Below are positions 46,631 through 57,507 of a stretch of 64,000 nucleotides of DNA, in pieces. The notes below the pieces were generated by a model. It saw nothing but the letters and a program-made list of their open reading frames with translations, had not been told where the DNA came from and made no database searches. A program made the translations under genes and the position numbers. The DNA comes from a bacterium (GTDB lineage Bacteria > Bacillota > Bacilli > Lactobacillales > Streptococcaceae), in contig CAJNBP010000002.1 of assembly GCA_905221035.1 (NCBI GenBank), forward strand, positions 62,001-126,000, written 5' to 3'. Every line of letters begins with the position of its first letter. The stretch's first letter is position 1.

Positions 46631-47715
46631 TAAGGATTGACTGCTGCGACTGCTTTCTGGCGGTCACGTTTCATTGTATTAGAACGCAATTGTCCACAGG
46701 CTGCATCAATATCAGTACCATGCTCTTGACGAACAACACAGTTGACCCCTTTTTTCTTAAGCGTATCATAGAAGGCCATTACGCGCTCTTTGGGACTACG
46801 GCTATATTGGTCATGCTCACTAACTGGGTTATAAGGAATCAAGTTTACATAAGACAATTTCTTGATGTTCTTGAGCAATTCAGCTAATTCCAAGGCTTGT
46901 TCTACACCATCGTTAACTTCATTAAGCATGATATACTCAAAAGTCACACGACGGTTGGTTGTTTCGATGTAGTACTCAATAGCTGCAAAGAGTTTTTCAA
47001 TCGGAAAGGCACGGTTAATCTTCATGATGCTTGAACGCAATTCATTGTTAGGTGCGTGAAGTGACACGGCAAGATTAACCTGAACTCCTTCATTAGCAAA
47101 ATCACGAATTTTATGGGCCAAACCTGAAGTTGAAACCGTAATGTGACGAGCACCGATGGCCATTCCCTTGTCATCATTGATGGTACGAACGAAATTCAAG
47201 ACGTTGTTGTAGTTATCAAAGGGCTCACCGATTCCCATGACAACGATATGGCTGACGCGTTCGTCCTGACCACGTTCATCGAAGTATTTCTGAACCAGCA
47301 TGATCTGCGCTACGATTTCCCCATTATTGAGGTCGCGTTGTTTCTTAATCAAACCAGAGGCACAGAAGGTACAACCGATATTACAGCCGACCTGAGTGGT
47401 CACACAGACTGACAAACCATAGTGCTGGCGCATAAGCACAGTTTCAATTAGCATTCCATCTGGCAACTCAAAAAGATATTTAACTGTACCATCAGCAGAC
47501 TCTTGAACGATTCGCTGTTTCAAGGGATTGACCACAAACTGGTCATTGAGCTTAGCAATCAAATCCTTGGAAAGGTTGGTCATTTCTTCAAATGACTGGA
47601 CACGTTTACGATAGAGCCATTCCCAGATTTGATCTGCACGGAATTTCTTTTCTCCCTGCTCCAATACCCATTCCTGCATGGTTTGACGTGTTAAACTATA
47701 AATTGACGGTTTCAT
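46630..47715 (-). CDS. rlmN: 23S rRNA / tRNA adenine-C2 methyltransferase RlmN
   Basis: RlmN is a radical-SAM enzyme that methylates C2 of A2503 in 23S rRNA and A37 of some tRNAs. The 361 residues have the cluster motif C-x3-C-x2-C in [13 protein letters not shown] near 111, [12 protein letters not shown] near 162 and the catalytic C-terminal Cys in DIDAACGQL near 338. The Cfr-specific pattern is not evident and the locus is core, so I call it RlmN. AAGGAG precedes the ATG. It sits 20 bases after yutD in the same operon. Confidence 0.95.
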   Translation of the reverse strand: MKPSIYSLTRQTMQEWVLEQGEKKFRADQIWEWLYRKRVQSFEEMTNLSKDLIAKLNDQFVVNPLKQRIVQESADGTVKYLFELPDGMLIETVLMRQHYGLSVCVTTQVGCNIGCTFCASGLIKKQRDLNNGEIVAQIMLVQKYFDERGQDERVSHIVVMGIGEPFDNYNNVLNFVRTINDDKGMAIGARHITVSTSGLAHKIRDFANEGVQVNLAVSLHAPNNELRSSIMKINRAFPIEKLFAAIEYYIETTNRRVTFEYIMLNEVNDGVEQALELAELLKNIKKLSYVNLIPYNPVSEHDQYSRSPKERVMAFYDTLKKKGVNCVVRQEHGTDIDAACGQLRSNTMKRDRQKAVAAVNP

Positions 47716-47735
47716 TTCTTCTCCTTATTCTCTAC

Positions 47736-48266
47736 TCACTTCTGACGAATGACAAAATGACGTTGTCCCTTATCCTCTTTCTGAGAATGCTGGTCTTTCT
47801 GACGACGTCTATTTTTCTTATCTGCATTCGGTTTTCGTTTGGTTTGAGTCGGTTTCTTTCCTTTTCTAGAAGGCGTCTCTTCTTCCTTCTTACGCATTTT
47901 CTTGTCAAACGATGCCCGCTTAGGGGCTTCATTTTCTAAGACAAAATAGGCACAACCATAACTACAATACTCTAAAAGGTAGTCTTGTAAACGACTGATT
48001 TTTTCAAGATTTTCTTCCGTTCGGTCATCCTTGTAAAACCCTCGTAGGCGAAGCTGTTCGTTGCTCCAGTCCCCCACGATATAATCAAACTTGGTTAAGA
48101 CTTCTGAAAAACGCTGATTAAAAGCCGTCACATCAAAGGCATCCTTGATATTTTCAACCAAGGAAAAAGCTATCCCTTCCGTCTCGACCTTGTCCCCATG
48201 CAAATGGAACTCAGGACCAGGAAATTTGTTATAGTTGTATAATTCAGGTGCAATTTCTTTTCGCAT
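47736..48266 (-). CDS. YutD family protein
   Basis: A 176-residue protein whose first ~115 residues match YutD (FDVTAFNQRFSEVLTKFDYI, WSNEQLRLRGFYKD, LQDYLLEYCSYGCAYFVLEN). The last ~60 residues are an extremely basic, Lys/Arg/Gln-rich tail (RKGKKPTQTKRKPNADKKNR), probably disordered and nucleic-acid binding. Function is unknown, but its coupling with rlmN suggests a ribosome- or RNA-related role. It is the first gene of the operon. Confidence 0.87.
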   Translation of the reverse strand: MRKEIAPELYNYNKFPGPEFHLHGDKVETEGIAFSLVENIKDAFDVTAFNQRFSEVLTKFDYIVGDWSNEQLRLRGFYKDDRTEENLEKISRLQDYLLEYCSYGCAYFVLENEAPKRASFDKKMRKKEEETPSRKGKKPTQTKRKPNADKKNRRRQKDQHSQKEDKGQRHFVIRQK

Positions 48267-48344
48267 AGATATCCTTTTTCCACGATTACTTAATACTTTA
48301 TTCTACCATAATTTCTAGCAGTTAGCACGTTTCTCATAAAAATG

Positions 48345-48370
48345 AAAAAAGTCTGACGATTTTGTCAGAC
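48345..48370 (-). terminator. Terminator after sodA
   Basis: GTCTGAC-aaaatc-GTCAGAC stem followed by TTTTTT on the minus strand. Confidence 0.8.
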
Positions 48371-48422
48371 CAGAATCATATAACCTAAAAAAGAGAAGAA
48401 CAATTCTTCCCTCCATATACCA

Positions 48423-49028
48423 TTATTTAGCAGCTGCGTACAATTCATCTACTTTGTTCCAGTTGATCACTGAGAAGAAAGCTTTGATGTAGTCAGGACG
48501 CACGTTGCGGTATTTCACGTAGTAAGCATGTTCCCAAACGTCCAAGCCCAAGATTGGTTTTTTACCTTCTGAGATTGGTGTGTCTTGGTTTGCTGTTGAA
48601 GTCACTTCAAGTTTACCTTCTTTGTTAACAACCAACCATGCCCATCCAGAACCAAAACGAGTTGTTGCTGCTGCAGTGAAGGCTGCTTGGAATTCTTCAA
48701 ATGAACCAAATGTTGCATCGATTGCTGCTGCAAGTTCTGCTGATGGAGCTGTTTTTTCAGGAGTCATCAATTCCCAGAAAAGAGCGTGGTTCAAGTGCCC
48801 ACCACCATTGTTGATAAGTGCTTGACGGATATCAGCTGGGATAGATTCTACATCAGCAAGCAAGGCTTCAAGGTCTTCACCGATTTCAGGATGTTTTTCA
48901 AGAGCTGCATTAGCATTGTTGACATAAGTTTGATGGTGTTTGTCATGGTGCAAGTGCATTGTTTCCGCATCGATGTATGGTTCCAAAGCGTCGTATGCAT
49001 ATGGAAGATCTGGTAAGATAATAGCCAT
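48423..49028 (-). CDS. sodA: Manganese superoxide dismutase
   Basis: SodA converts superoxide to hydrogen peroxide and oxygen in the cytosol. The 201 residues show the metal ligands His in [19 protein letters not shown] near 27, His in [10 protein letters not shown] near 80 and Asp/His in [18 protein letters not shown] near 163. GAGGT lies before the ATG. A sigma-A promoter overlaps a full-consensus catabolite-responsive element (49060-49075), so CcpA control is likely. A terminator follows, so it is monocistronic. Confidence 0.97.
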   Translation of the reverse strand: MAIILPDLPYAYDALEPYIDAETMHLHHDKHHQTYVNNANAALEKHPEIGEDLEALLADVESIPADIRQALINNGGGHLNHALFWELMTPEKTAPSAELAAAIDATFGSFEEFQAAFTAAATTRFGSGWAWLVVNKEGKLEVTSTANQDTPISEGKKPILGLDVWEHAYYVKYRNVRPDYIKAFFSVINWNKVDELYAAAK

Positions 49029-49059
49029 CTGTAATACCTCTTTTTCTTTCTATATGAAA

Positions 49060-49075
49060 ATGATAACGCAAACAT
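49060..49075. promoter_or_regulatory. CcpA-binding cre site in the sodA promoter
   Basis: ATGATAACGCAAACAT matches the cre consensus WTGNNARCGNWWWCAW at every position. It covers the -10 box and half the spacer of the sodA promoter, a repressing position. Confidence 0.7.
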
Positions 49076-49088
49076 TCACTTTTTTCAA
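49060..49088 (-). promoter_or_regulatory. sodA promoter
   Basis: TTGAAA (49083-49088), 17 bases, TATCAT (49060-49065) on the minus strand, 31 bases before the sodA start codon. Confidence 0.65.
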
Positions 49089-49132
49089 GTTTTTTGCTTA
49101 TAGATGAAGAAATCACTGAAATACTTTCTAAC

Positions 49133-49240
49133 TAATACTCTTCGAAAATCAAATTCAAACCGCGTCAACGTCGCCTTGCCGTACTCAAGTACAGCCTGCA
49201 GCTAGTTTCCTAGTTTGCTCTTTGATTTTCATTGAGTATA
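49133..49240 (+). repeat. BOX element (boxA-boxC), copy 4
   Basis: ATACTCTTCGAAAATC, CGTCAACGTCGCCTTGCCGT, then boxC to CATTGAGTA, flanked by TA. It lies between holA and the sodA promoter, about 45 bases upstream of the sodA -35. Confidence 0.92.
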
Positions 49241-49307
49241 AAACAAGCAAATCAGTAATAAACCCACGACAAGATAATATTGACGCGGGTTGTAGTTTCA
49301 AAAAATG

Positions 49308-50345
49308 TCAATTGACCTGACTAGCAATCTGTAAGAGTGCCTTTTCAAAAAGGAAACCTTTTTCATAAAGACCTGTCTTAATCTGATAGTCTGTCTCAAT
49401 CAAATAGGAAATAGCTTGCTTCAAAAAACTCAAGGAAAGTCCTCGCGAATCTCTCAGCGCAAACTTGATTTGATAGGGATTGGGATTCCGTCCTAGATAA
49501 CTACCTAGACTACTTGCAATCTGCGCTTCTGTTTGCCCAGACTCCGCCAAAATCTTCACCTGAGTAAAAGTCCGAAATTGTCCTAACATGACAGCTATGA
49601 GCTTAATTTCGTCTTCCCCTTGCAAAGTCAAGTCTCTAACTAAGTCGCGCGCCTGATCCATCTTTTTAGTCAGAATAAACTGAGTTAAATCAAAAATATT
49701 GTCCTGTAAGGTCTTGGGAATAGCATTGACAATATCCTCTTTCTCGATAACAGAATCCGCCTTATAGGACTGTAAAAAGAGGAGATTTTTCTGGATTTCA
49801 CTAAATTGAAAACCAGATTTGACGAGGAGATTTTCAAAGGATTGCCCCACAAACTGCAGACCTTGTTTCTGGCTCCACTTTTGGAAATACTGGCGCAATT
49901 CTTGTTCTTTGGCTTCTATTGCATCAAAAACCTTGGCATCACGCTTAAGTAATTTAACCAACCGTCTTTTGCTATCCAGTTTTCCTTCCGCAAAGATCAA
50001 CAACTTGGTTGTTGGCGAAGGGTTATCAAGATATTCTTCAAACGACTTGAGCTCATCATCTGTTAAATAGCGTTTCTTGGCTGTTGTGATATCGACAAAA
50101 TGGTCTAATATAACGATTTTCTCATCCACAAAGAAAGGGAGACTGACCAACTCCAGTTCCACATCCTTGTAGACCACTTCTTTCATATCAAAGTATGCAA
50201 AGTTGAGATTGGCAGAATCATAGCCAACCTGTCTCAGCACTTGACTCTTCATCACTTCAAACTGACCCTGGTCTATGCCTGTAAACAGGCTCAGGCTCGG
50301 TAAATTTGATAAAGTCAACTTCTGACTTTCTTCAATGGCTAGCAT
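49308..50345 (-). CDS. holA: DNA polymerase III subunit delta
   Basis: HolA opens and loads the sliding clamp as part of the clamp loader. The 345 residues match the Gram-positive delta subunit: SLFTGIDQGQFEVMKSQVLR at the N-terminus, KLLIFAEGKLDSKRRLVKLL near 115 and LIAVMLGQFRTFTQVKILAE near 248. I take the ATG at 50345 (MLAIEESQKL), preceded by AAAGGAG. It lies 34 bases downstream of pyrDA on the same strand. Confidence 0.92.
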   Translation of the reverse strand: MLAIEESQKLTLSNLPSLSLFTGIDQGQFEVMKSQVLRQVGYDSANLNFAYFDMKEVVYKDVELELVSLPFFVDEKIVILDHFVDITTAKKRYLTDDELKSFEEYLDNPSPTTKLLIFAEGKLDSKRRLVKLLKRDAKVFDAIEAKEQELRQYFQKWSQKQGLQFVGQSFENLLVKSGFQFSEIQKNLLFLQSYKADSVIEKEDIVNAIPKTLQDNIFDLTQFILTKKMDQARDLVRDLTLQGEDEIKLIAVMLGQFRTFTQVKILAESGQTEAQIASSLGSYLGRNPNPYQIKFALRDSRGLSLSFLKQAISYLIETDYQIKTGLYEKGFLFEKALLQIASQVN

Positions 50346-50379
50346 CTTTTCTCCTTTCTTCTGATTTCTTCCATTTAAT

Positions 50380-51315
50380 TTAGTCAATATAGCGCAATTT
50401 CCCACGGAAATCTTCTAGGCTCTCATACCCTTTTTCCACCATGATTGCTTTCAGTTCATTGGTAATACGATTGAAGGCACCAACACCTTCTTTGTGAAGG
50501 GTGGTTCCCACCTGCACCATACTGGCTCCACAGAGGATATGTTCAAAGGCATCACGACCAGTCAAAACGCCACCTGTTCCGATGATTTGGATTTGAGGAT
50601 TTAAACGTTGATAAAAAGCATGAACATTCGCTAGAGCAGTCGGTTTGATGTATTCTCCACCAATTCCACCAAAACCATTCTTAGGCCGAATAACGACAGA
50701 CTCATCTTCTATATAAAGGCCATTCCCGATAGAGTTAACACAGTTGACAAACTTGAGCGGGTACTTGTTGAAAATAGCCGCCGCTTGGTCAAAGTGAACA
50801 ATATCAAAATAAGGTGGGAGCTTAATTCCAAGAGGTTTTGTAAAGTAGGCAAATACTTCTGACAAAATCCGGTCAGTTGTCTCAAAATCATAGGCAATCT
50901 GTGGTTTACCTGGAACATTTGGACAAGAAAGGTTTAGCTCAGTCAGACCACGGAAGTTACTCTCTTGGACTTTTTTCAAGATAGTATGGGTTTCCTCTGG
51001 AGACATTCCAACTAGGGAAAGGAAGAAAGTTCGGTTTGGTTCTTTTTCCTGCAAATCCAAAAGATAGTCCAAATAATAGTCTAAGCCATTATTTGGCAAG
51101 CCCATAGAGTTGATAGAACCAAGTGGAACATCCTGATAACGTGGCTCAGGATTTCCCTGACGAAAGTCCAAGGTCGCTGTCTTCGTGACAAAGGTTCCTG
51201 CCACTGAGTTTTTAACCCCCTCTAGCTCTTCTATCGTCATACAAGCCACACCTGCTGCATTCATCAAGCAATTGTCAAACGCAAAACCAGCAATTTGTGT
51301 TTTCGTTGATACCAT
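50380..51315 (-). CDS. pyrDA: Dihydroorotate dehydrogenase A (fumarate)
   Basis: The class 1A enzyme oxidises dihydroorotate to orotate in pyrimidine synthesis, with fumarate as acceptor and FMN as cofactor. The 311 residues show [20 protein letters not shown] near 20, [19 protein letters not shown] near 67 and [18 protein letters not shown] near 128, where the Cys is the class 1 catalytic base. The FMN-phosphate loop is [20 protein letters not shown] near 248. No PyrK gene is adjacent, as expected for class 1A. GGAGG precedes the ATG. Confidence 0.95.
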   Translation of the reverse strand: MVSTKTQIAGFAFDNCLMNAAGVACMTIEELEGVKNSVAGTFVTKTATLDFRQGNPEPRYQDVPLGSINSMGLPNNGLDYYLDYLLDLQEKEPNRTFFLSLVGMSPEETHTILKKVQESNFRGLTELNLSCPNVPGKPQIAYDFETTDRILSEVFAYFTKPLGIKLPPYFDIVHFDQAAAIFNKYPLKFVNCVNSIGNGLYIEDESVVIRPKNGFGGIGGEYIKPTALANVHAFYQRLNPQIQIIGTGGVLTGRDAFEHILCGASMVQVGTTLHKEGVGAFNRITNELKAIMVEKGYESLEDFRGKLRYID

Positions 51316-51349
51316 GATTCTGATCCTCCGGATTCCTTTTATTGCTAAT

Positions 51350-51358
51350 ATTATACCA
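51350..51358 (-). promoter_or_regulatory. Extended -10 promoter of pyrDA
   Basis: TGGTATAAT on the minus strand, 34 bases before the ATG; the -35 region is weak. Confidence 0.5.
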
Positions 51359-51472
51359 TATTTTCACATTTTCTCTTTTAGAAAGATATTTATAAGAAAA
51401 ACGTTCGTATTTTTATCTATTTTTAAAAAGTCCTAAAACTGAATGTCAAAACTAAATTGATAGAATTTTTAG

Positions 51473-52903
<1,431 letters not shown>

Positions 52904-52916
52904 TATTCATTTGCTT

Positions 52917-52946
52917 AATCCTCAATCGCTTCGATTGGGGATTTTT
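52917..52946 (+). terminator. Terminator after gdhA
   Basis: AATCCTCAATCG-ctt-CGATTGGGGATT stem followed by T residues. Confidence 0.8.
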
Positions 52947-52959
52947 ATGTTGAGTTCAA

Positions 52960-52985
52960 AAAACTCACCATTAATAGTGAGTTTT
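52960..52985 (-). terminator. Terminator after the TetR gene
   Basis: AAACTCAC-tattaatg-GTGAGTTTTTT hairpin on the minus strand. Confidence 0.7.
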
Positions 52986-52995
52986 AACATCAGAA

Positions 52996-53640
52996 TTATT
53001 TTACTTTCATTAGGGCAGATGACAAACATTCAACAATCTCATCAACTGCTTCATCTATGTTTATAGTTCCTTCATCATTCAACATCATGGGAATAAGATA
53101 AGAAAAACTCAATGCTAAGATGTAACGAACAATTCTTTCATTTGACCAATTTAGAATAAGTCCTTTTTCTTTAAATTGATTCAAAACAGGGCTAATTGGT
53201 TCTATTATAGATTGAACAATAATATTTCCTAACTGGATAGAAAGATTTTTATCAATAAAAGAACGCCCCAAGAGAATTTTAACATGCATTTGATTCTCCT
53301 GAATGAAAAAGAGCCTATCTCTAACAATACTTTTTAAAAAGAAGGGAAAAGTTTCTTGATCTACTGTGAATTTCTTTTCTGAGAAATCCGCAATCACTTC
53401 TGGAATAACCTGTTCTAGAAAAGTAGATAAAATGGCTTCTAAAATACCTTCCTTTGTTTTAAAGTAACTAAAAACCGTTCCTTCTGACACTCCAGCGTGT
53501 TCGGCAATAAGGCTGGACGTTGTATTTTCAAATCCAATTTCCGAGAATAATTTTAAGCTTGATAATAATACTCGACGTTGTTTTAAGCTCAAGTTGCTAG
53601 CTTCTAACGTCTGAGCATACTTTTGTTCTAAACTTTCCAT
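52996..53640 (-). CDS. TetR/AcrR family transcriptional regulator
   Basis: A 214-residue one-component regulator. The N-terminal helix-turn-helix is typical: LFSEIGFENTTSSLIAEHAG then VSEGTVFSYFKTKEGIL. The ligand domain follows. I choose the ATG at 53640 (MESLEQKY), with GAGAGG 8 bases upstream; the GTG at 53649 abuts that sequence. It lies 16 bases after the oxidoreductase gene, and a perfect TGAGTG-AA-CACTCA palindrome overlaps the start of their shared transcript, so it probably represses this operon until an inducer binds. Confidence 0.88.
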   Translation of the reverse strand: MESLEQKYAQTLEASNLSLKQRRVLLSSLKLFSEIGFENTTSSLIAEHAGVSEGTVFSYFKTKEGILEAILSTFLEQVIPEVIADFSEKKFTVDQETFPFFLKSIVRDRLFFIQENQMHVKILLGRSFIDKNLSIQLGNIIVQSIIEPISPVLNQFKEKGLILNWSNERIVRYILALSFSYLIPMMLNDEGTINIDEAVDEIVECLSSALMKVK

Positions 53641-53656
53641 CGCTAGCACCTCTCTT

Positions 53657-54661
53657 CTACTCTCTTACTTTTACGACTTTTTTGCCTCGACTGTGTCCCA
53701 TTTTCAGACTACGATAGGCTTCTCTAACTGACTTTAGAGAAAAGTCATACACTTGATCAATTTTCAGCTGAACCTTCCCGTCTGAGACCATTTCAGATAA
53801 AGTGCTAAAATCATCGTATGTAGAATGTCTCGGACCAGTAAACTGAGCACCTTTTATCATAACATATGGTGAAGGTACTAATGTCCCAATAGCTGTCCCT
53901 TTCAAGCCTAAACTAAAAGCCAATCTAACATAATCAGATCCATAACAATCCAAAAACTTTGTAATAGGCGTTGGACTAGCTGATAGAAGATCCTTCTTGA
54001 TATTCTCTTCGTAACTTACTGGTATGGCACCTAAAGACTTCAGATACTCTGCATTTTTCTTACTTGCTATTCCGATCACTGTCGCACCCTTAGCAACTGC
54101 ATACTGTACTGCAATACTTCCAATACCTCCTGCTGCAGCTGAAATAACTACAACATCTTTAGAGTTTAGCTCAATCTTTCTAAAAGCACCTCCCACTGTT
54201 AGAGAAGCTACTCCCATAGTAGCTGCGTGAGTCATGTCGATCATCTCTGGTTTCAATGCAATTTCCGATTCATTGACACAAATTTCTGTTGCTAAAGCTC
54301 CCCTCTTAGTTCCCAAACCAGGATCGCTAATCATTGTTCCAAACACCTTATCTCCTACTGAAAACCTAGTTACTTTATTACCAACTTCTGTAATAACTCC
54401 AGAAAAATCTCTCCCCACACCTTTTGGAAATAAAGATGATTTAGATTCAATCCAACGACTTGGTTTCCTTAATTTCGTCATAAAAGATAAAAATCGAAGG
54501 GGTTTCGCTCCCTCAAAAGTTTTATAATCAATAGGATTTAAGCCAACAGCATGAACTTCTACTCTCACTTGATTTACATCCAAGGCTGTAGAGTCTATCT
54601 TCACCAAATCCAAGACCTCTTCGTTACCGAAACGACTGTACTCTATTGCTTCAACAACCAT
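53657..54661 (-). CDS. Zinc-independent MDR alcohol dehydrogenase / quinone oxidoreductase
   Basis: A 334-residue medium-chain dehydrogenase of the quinone-reductase-like subgroup. Signs are GVGRDFSGVITEVGNKVTRF near 82, FGTMISDPG near 108, and the NADP-binding loop ISAAAGGIGSIAVQYAVAKG near 172. The structural-zinc cysteines of true alcohol dehydrogenases are missing. Substrate unknown; pairs like this with a TetR regulator often respond to electrophiles or quinones (inference). It is the first gene of the two-gene operon. Confidence 0.87.
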   Translation of the reverse strand: MVVEAIEYSRFGNEEVLDLVKIDSTALDVNQVRVEVHAVGLNPIDYKTFEGAKPLRFLSFMTKLRKPSRWIESKSSLFPKGVGRDFSGVITEVGNKVTRFSVGDKVFGTMISDPGLGTKRGALATEICVNESEIALKPEMIDMTHAATMGVASLTVGGAFRKIELNSKDVVVISAAAGGIGSIAVQYAVAKGATVIGIASKKNAEYLKSLGAIPVSYEENIKKDLLSASPTPITKFLDCYGSDYVRLAFSLGLKGTAIGTLVPSPYVMIKGAQFTGPRHSTYDDFSTLSEMVSDGKVQLKIDQVYDFSLKSVREAYRSLKMGHSRGKKVVKVRE

Positions 54662-54689
54662 TTTCTTTACTCCTTAATTTCACAAAAAT

Positions 54690-54703
54690 TGAGTGAACAC
54701 TCA
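54690..54703. promoter_or_regulatory. Palindromic operator for the TetR regulator
   Basis: TGAGTG-AA-CACTCA, a perfect 6-bp inverted repeat, 9 bases downstream of the -10 box of the oxidoreductase-tetR promoter and so over the transcription start. Confidence 0.65.
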
Positions 54704-54712
54704 TTTTTATAA

Positions 54713-54741
54713 ATTATACTCTTAATTTGTAAGAAAATCAA
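54713..54741 (-). promoter_or_regulatory. Promoter of the oxidoreductase-tetR operon
   Basis: TTGATT (54736-54741), 17 bases, TATAAT (54713-54718) on the minus strand. Confidence 0.65.
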
Positions 54742-54876
54742 TATTATCGTTTGATAACGATTTATGACATGATACAAATATCCATCATTTCGATTTACCA
54801 ATATGATTCTTTCAATCTAACTCTCCTCACTTTTAAAGAATACTAGCCCCCTTTTTGCCCCATGGAACATAAAAAG

Positions 54877-54907
54877 AAAAACCGCTACTCCCAAGAATAG
54901 CGGTTTA
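54877..54907 (-). terminator. Terminator after rplL
   Basis: AAACCGCTATTC-ttg-GGAGTAGCGGTTTTT hairpin on the minus strand. Confidence 0.85.
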
Positions 54908-54941
54908 ATCATGTTTTTAAGCTACTAATGTAGTCGCTCTA

Positions 54942-55310
54942 TTATTTAAGAGTAACTGAAGCTCCAGCTTCTTCCAATTTAGCTTTAAGTTCTTCAGCTT
55001 CTGCAGCTGCAACACCTTCTTTGATGACACCTGGTGCACCATCAACAAGTTCTTTAGCTTCTTTAAGTCCAAGACCTGTGATTTCACGTACAACTTTGAT
55101 AACGCCAACTTTTTTGTCGCCTGCAGATGTCAATTCAACGTCGAATGAATCTTTAGCAGCACCAGCGTCAGCAGCACCAGCTGCAGCAACAGCTACAGGA
55201 GCAGCTGCAGTTACACCAAATTCTTCTTCGATAGCTTTTACAAGGTCGTTCAATTCAAGGATTGAAGCTTCTTTAATTTCAGCAATAATGTTTTCAATGT
55301 TCAATGCCAT
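54942..55310 (-). CDS. rplL: 50S ribosomal protein L7/L12
   Basis: L7/L12 (122 residues) forms the ribosomal stalk that recruits GTPase factors. It has the N-terminal dimerisation part ([20 protein letters not shown]), an Ala-rich hinge (~35-52) and the C-terminal domain ([34 protein letters not shown]). The true start is the ATG at 55310 with GGAGG upstream; the extra upstream codons are leader. It follows rplJ by 73 bases in the conserved rplJ-rplL operon. Confidence 0.98.
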   Translation of the reverse strand: MALNIENIIAEIKEASILELNDLVKAIEEEFGVTAAAPVAVAAAGAADAGAAKDSFDVELTSAGDKKVGVIKVVREITGLGLKEAKELVDGAPGVIKEGVAAAEAEELKAKLEEAGASVTLK

Positions 55311-55383
55311 TGTTATTTCCTCCAAATAAGTTTTTAAATTTATAATATTTTTTTGTAGCTAGGCTACGCTGCGTAGCTTAAGA

Positions 55384-55884
55384 TTAAGCTGCGTCTTCTT
55401 TGTTGTCTGCAACCGCTTTGACTGCAAGAGCAACGTTGCGCACTGGCGCTTGAAGTACAGAAAGGAGCATAGAAAGAAGTCCTTCGCGGTTTGGAAGAGT
55501 TGCAAGTGCAAGAATCTCTTCTTTAGATGCGACAGCGCCTTCGATTGCACCACCTTTGATTTCAAGTGCTTCGGCGTCTTTAGCAAAATCGTTCAAGATT
55601 TTCGCTGGTGCGATAACATCTTCGTTAGAAAATGCTACTGCAGATGGTCCAACAAATACTGATGCAAGTTCTTCAAGACCAGCTTTTTCAGCTGCACGAC
55701 GCAAGATTGAGTTTTTAATAACTTTATACTCAACTTCGCTTCCACGAAGCTCACGACGAAGAACTGTATCTTGCTCAACTGTCAAACCACGAGCGTCAAC
55801 AACGACGATAGATGCAGCAGCTTTCATTTTTTCAGCTACTACGTCAACTAGTTCCGCTTTTTTAGCAATAATTGCTTCACTCAT
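55384..55884 (-). CDS. rplJ: 50S ribosomal protein L10
   Basis: L10 (166 residues) anchors L7/L12 to 23S rRNA and represses its own operon by binding the mRNA leader. Signatures are [20 protein letters not shown] and [20 protein letters not shown] near the N-terminus and the C-terminal helix that carries L12. I use the ATG at 55884, with GGAGG upstream. The long upstream region contains the L10 leader. Confidence 0.98.
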   Translation of the reverse strand: MSEAIIAKKAELVDVVAEKMKAAASIVVVDARGLTVEQDTVLRRELRGSEVEYKVIKNSILRRAAEKAGLEELASVFVGPSAVAFSNEDVIAPAKILNDFAKDAEALEIKGGAIEGAVASKEEILALATLPNREGLLSMLLSVLQAPVRNVALAVKAVADNKEDAA

Positions 55885-56056
55885 TAGTGTGTTCACCTCC
55901 GTAATTATTTTGCTTGGGGAATTTTTCCAAAAGAAAAACGCGCCCAAACCTAGACACGAAAGTACAATACGCTTCTTTTTACATGATACGTTTTGTCCTC
56001 GGTAGGATATTTATGAGTCAAGCTCCCCTACTGTCTTAGGCAGTTTTTTCAAACCG
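55885..56056 (-). promoter_or_regulatory. Ribosomal protein L10 leader (autoregulatory mRNA structure)
   Basis: The ~170-base minus-strand leader before rplJ contains the typical L10-leader core: an ACTG ... CAGT stem, then GTAGGGGAGCTTGACTCATA with TATCCTACCGAGGAC pairing back to GTAGG. This is the Firmicutes RNA bound by L10(L12)4 to limit rplJL expression. Structure judged by eye. Confidence 0.75.
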
Positions 56057-56062
56057 TATATA

Positions 56063-56091
56063 AGTATAGCATAGTTAAAAAAAGAATGCAA
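56063..56091 (-). promoter_or_regulatory. rplJL promoter
   Basis: TTGCAT (56086-56091), 17 bases, TATACT (56063-56068) on the minus strand. Confidence 0.65.
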
Positions 56092-56133
56092 GATTTTTGC
56101 AAACTTTTTTTAAAATTTTTCGTGATTTTTCTG

Positions 56134-57393
56134 TTAAAGTTCTACTGTCAGGACTTGACCTTGCTTAACGACCTGTTCTCCAGCGATATAAACATCATCA
56201 ACATCACTGGATTTGACAGCATAAACCAGATGAGAGAGCATGTTTTCCTGAGGTTGGAGATGAATTTTGCCTTGTGGTTGAATAACGAGAAAATCTGCTT
56301 GCTTGCCAACTTCCAGACTTCCTATTTCATTTTCCATTCCAAGGACCTTGGCCCCTTCGATTGTCAGTGCCTTGAGAGCAGTTTCTATAGGAAATTGGCT
56401 GGCATCTCCACTTTTCATCTTCTGAAGAAGGGCTGCTGTCCGTCCTTCCTCAAACATGTCTAAGTTATTATTGGAAGCAACCGAGTCAGTCGCAATACCG
56501 ACTGCTACTCCTGCTTTTTGCAGTTGGATGATTGGAGCGATTCCCGAGGCCAGTTTGAGATTACTAATAGGATTATGGGCTATAGCCACTTGAGAAGTTG
56601 CTAAGCGTTCAATTTCTCTCTTATTTAATTCGACCCCGTGAGCAAAGACAGACGGATGATCTAAATAACCCAATTCTTCTAGAAAGGCGAGGGGACGTTT
56701 GCCATATCGTTTCAGGATAATGCCTGACTCCTCCTTGGTCTCTGCCACATGAATATGGATGGGAATATCCAGCTCTTTTGCCATATCTAGGCTTCTCTCC
56801 AGCAAGTCTCTACTACAGCTGTAGGGAGAATGTGGAGCTACCATCACCTTGAAATTTGGATTTTCATATCCTATGATTGTCTCGATAATAGCTCGTGTTC
56901 TGCTCATGGTCTCATCAGTTGTTTCTGTATCTGAAGAAAAGAGGGTCGGTGAGAAATAACAACGCATCTTGGAATCCTTAACTGCCTGATAAATCTGCTC
57001 AATCTCCACTCCATTGGGATTATACATATCATTGAAGGTTGTTGTTCCTGATTGAAGCATCTCTGTCAGCGCTTCTTTGACCGCCTTGGTAGTCATGTCT
57101 GGAGTAAACTCAGCTTCTGCAGGCCAGATATAGTCATTGAGCCATTCATGGAGATTACTGTCATCTCGGATTCCTCGCAAACCTGTCATAGCAGAATGCG
57201 TATGGCAATTGACCAAGCCAGGCATAATCCAGGCTCCTTTATAGTCTATAATCTGCTCAGCTTGTTCTAAAATCTCTGGCTTCTCTTGACCGACATAGAC
57301 GATTTGAGAATCCTTAACTGCTAAGATTCCATTCAGATAAACATGGAAATCTTGGTCACAAGTCACGATATTTACATGCTGATAGACTTTCAT
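56134..57393 (-). CDS. Amidohydrolase, 5-methylthioadenosine/S-adenosylhomocysteine deaminase-like
   Basis: A 419-residue metal-dependent hydrolase of the TrzN/AtzB/MtaD group. It has metal ligands in VNCHTHSAMTGLRG near 62, IHIHVAETKEESG near 212 and HGVELNKRE near 249, and the metal-binding Asp in GIATDSVASNNNLDMFEE near 302. The group includes MTA/SAH deaminases and chlorohydrolases; the ancestral purine-related role is most likely but not proven. It lies between the rplJ leader and an ABC exporter, with its 5' region after that exporter's terminator. Confidence 0.87.
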   Translation of the reverse strand: MKVYQHVNIVTCDQDFHVYLNGILAVKDSQIVYVGQEKPEILEQAEQIIDYKGAWIMPGLVNCHTHSAMTGLRGIRDDSNLHEWLNDYIWPAEAEFTPDMTTKAVKEALTEMLQSGTTTFNDMYNPNGVEIEQIYQAVKDSKMRCYFSPTLFSSDTETTDETMSRTRAIIETIIGYENPNFKVMVAPHSPYSCSRDLLERSLDMAKELDIPIHIHVAETKEESGIILKRYGKRPLAFLEELGYLDHPSVFAHGVELNKREIERLATSQVAIAHNPISNLKLASGIAPIIQLQKAGVAVGIATDSVASNNNLDMFEEGRTAALLQKMKSGDASQFPIETALKALTIEGAKVLGMENEIGSLEVGKQADFLVIQPQGKIHLQPQENMLSHLVYAVKSSDVDDVYIAGEQVVKQGQVLTVEL

Positions 57394-57451
57394 TCTAGGC
57401 TCCTTTTCTATAAGACAATTTACAGTGAATAATTTTTCTAGCTATTGTAAC

Positions 57452-57479
57452 AAAAAAGTCACCCGAAGGCAACTTTTTT
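57452..57479 (-). terminator. Terminator after the ABC exporter operon
   Basis: AAAAAGTTGCC-ttcg-GGTGACTTTTTT hairpin with a UUCG tetraloop on the minus strand. Confidence 0.8.
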
Positions 57480-57507
57480 CGTCTATAAAATTTCAAAAGA
57501 GAATGGA

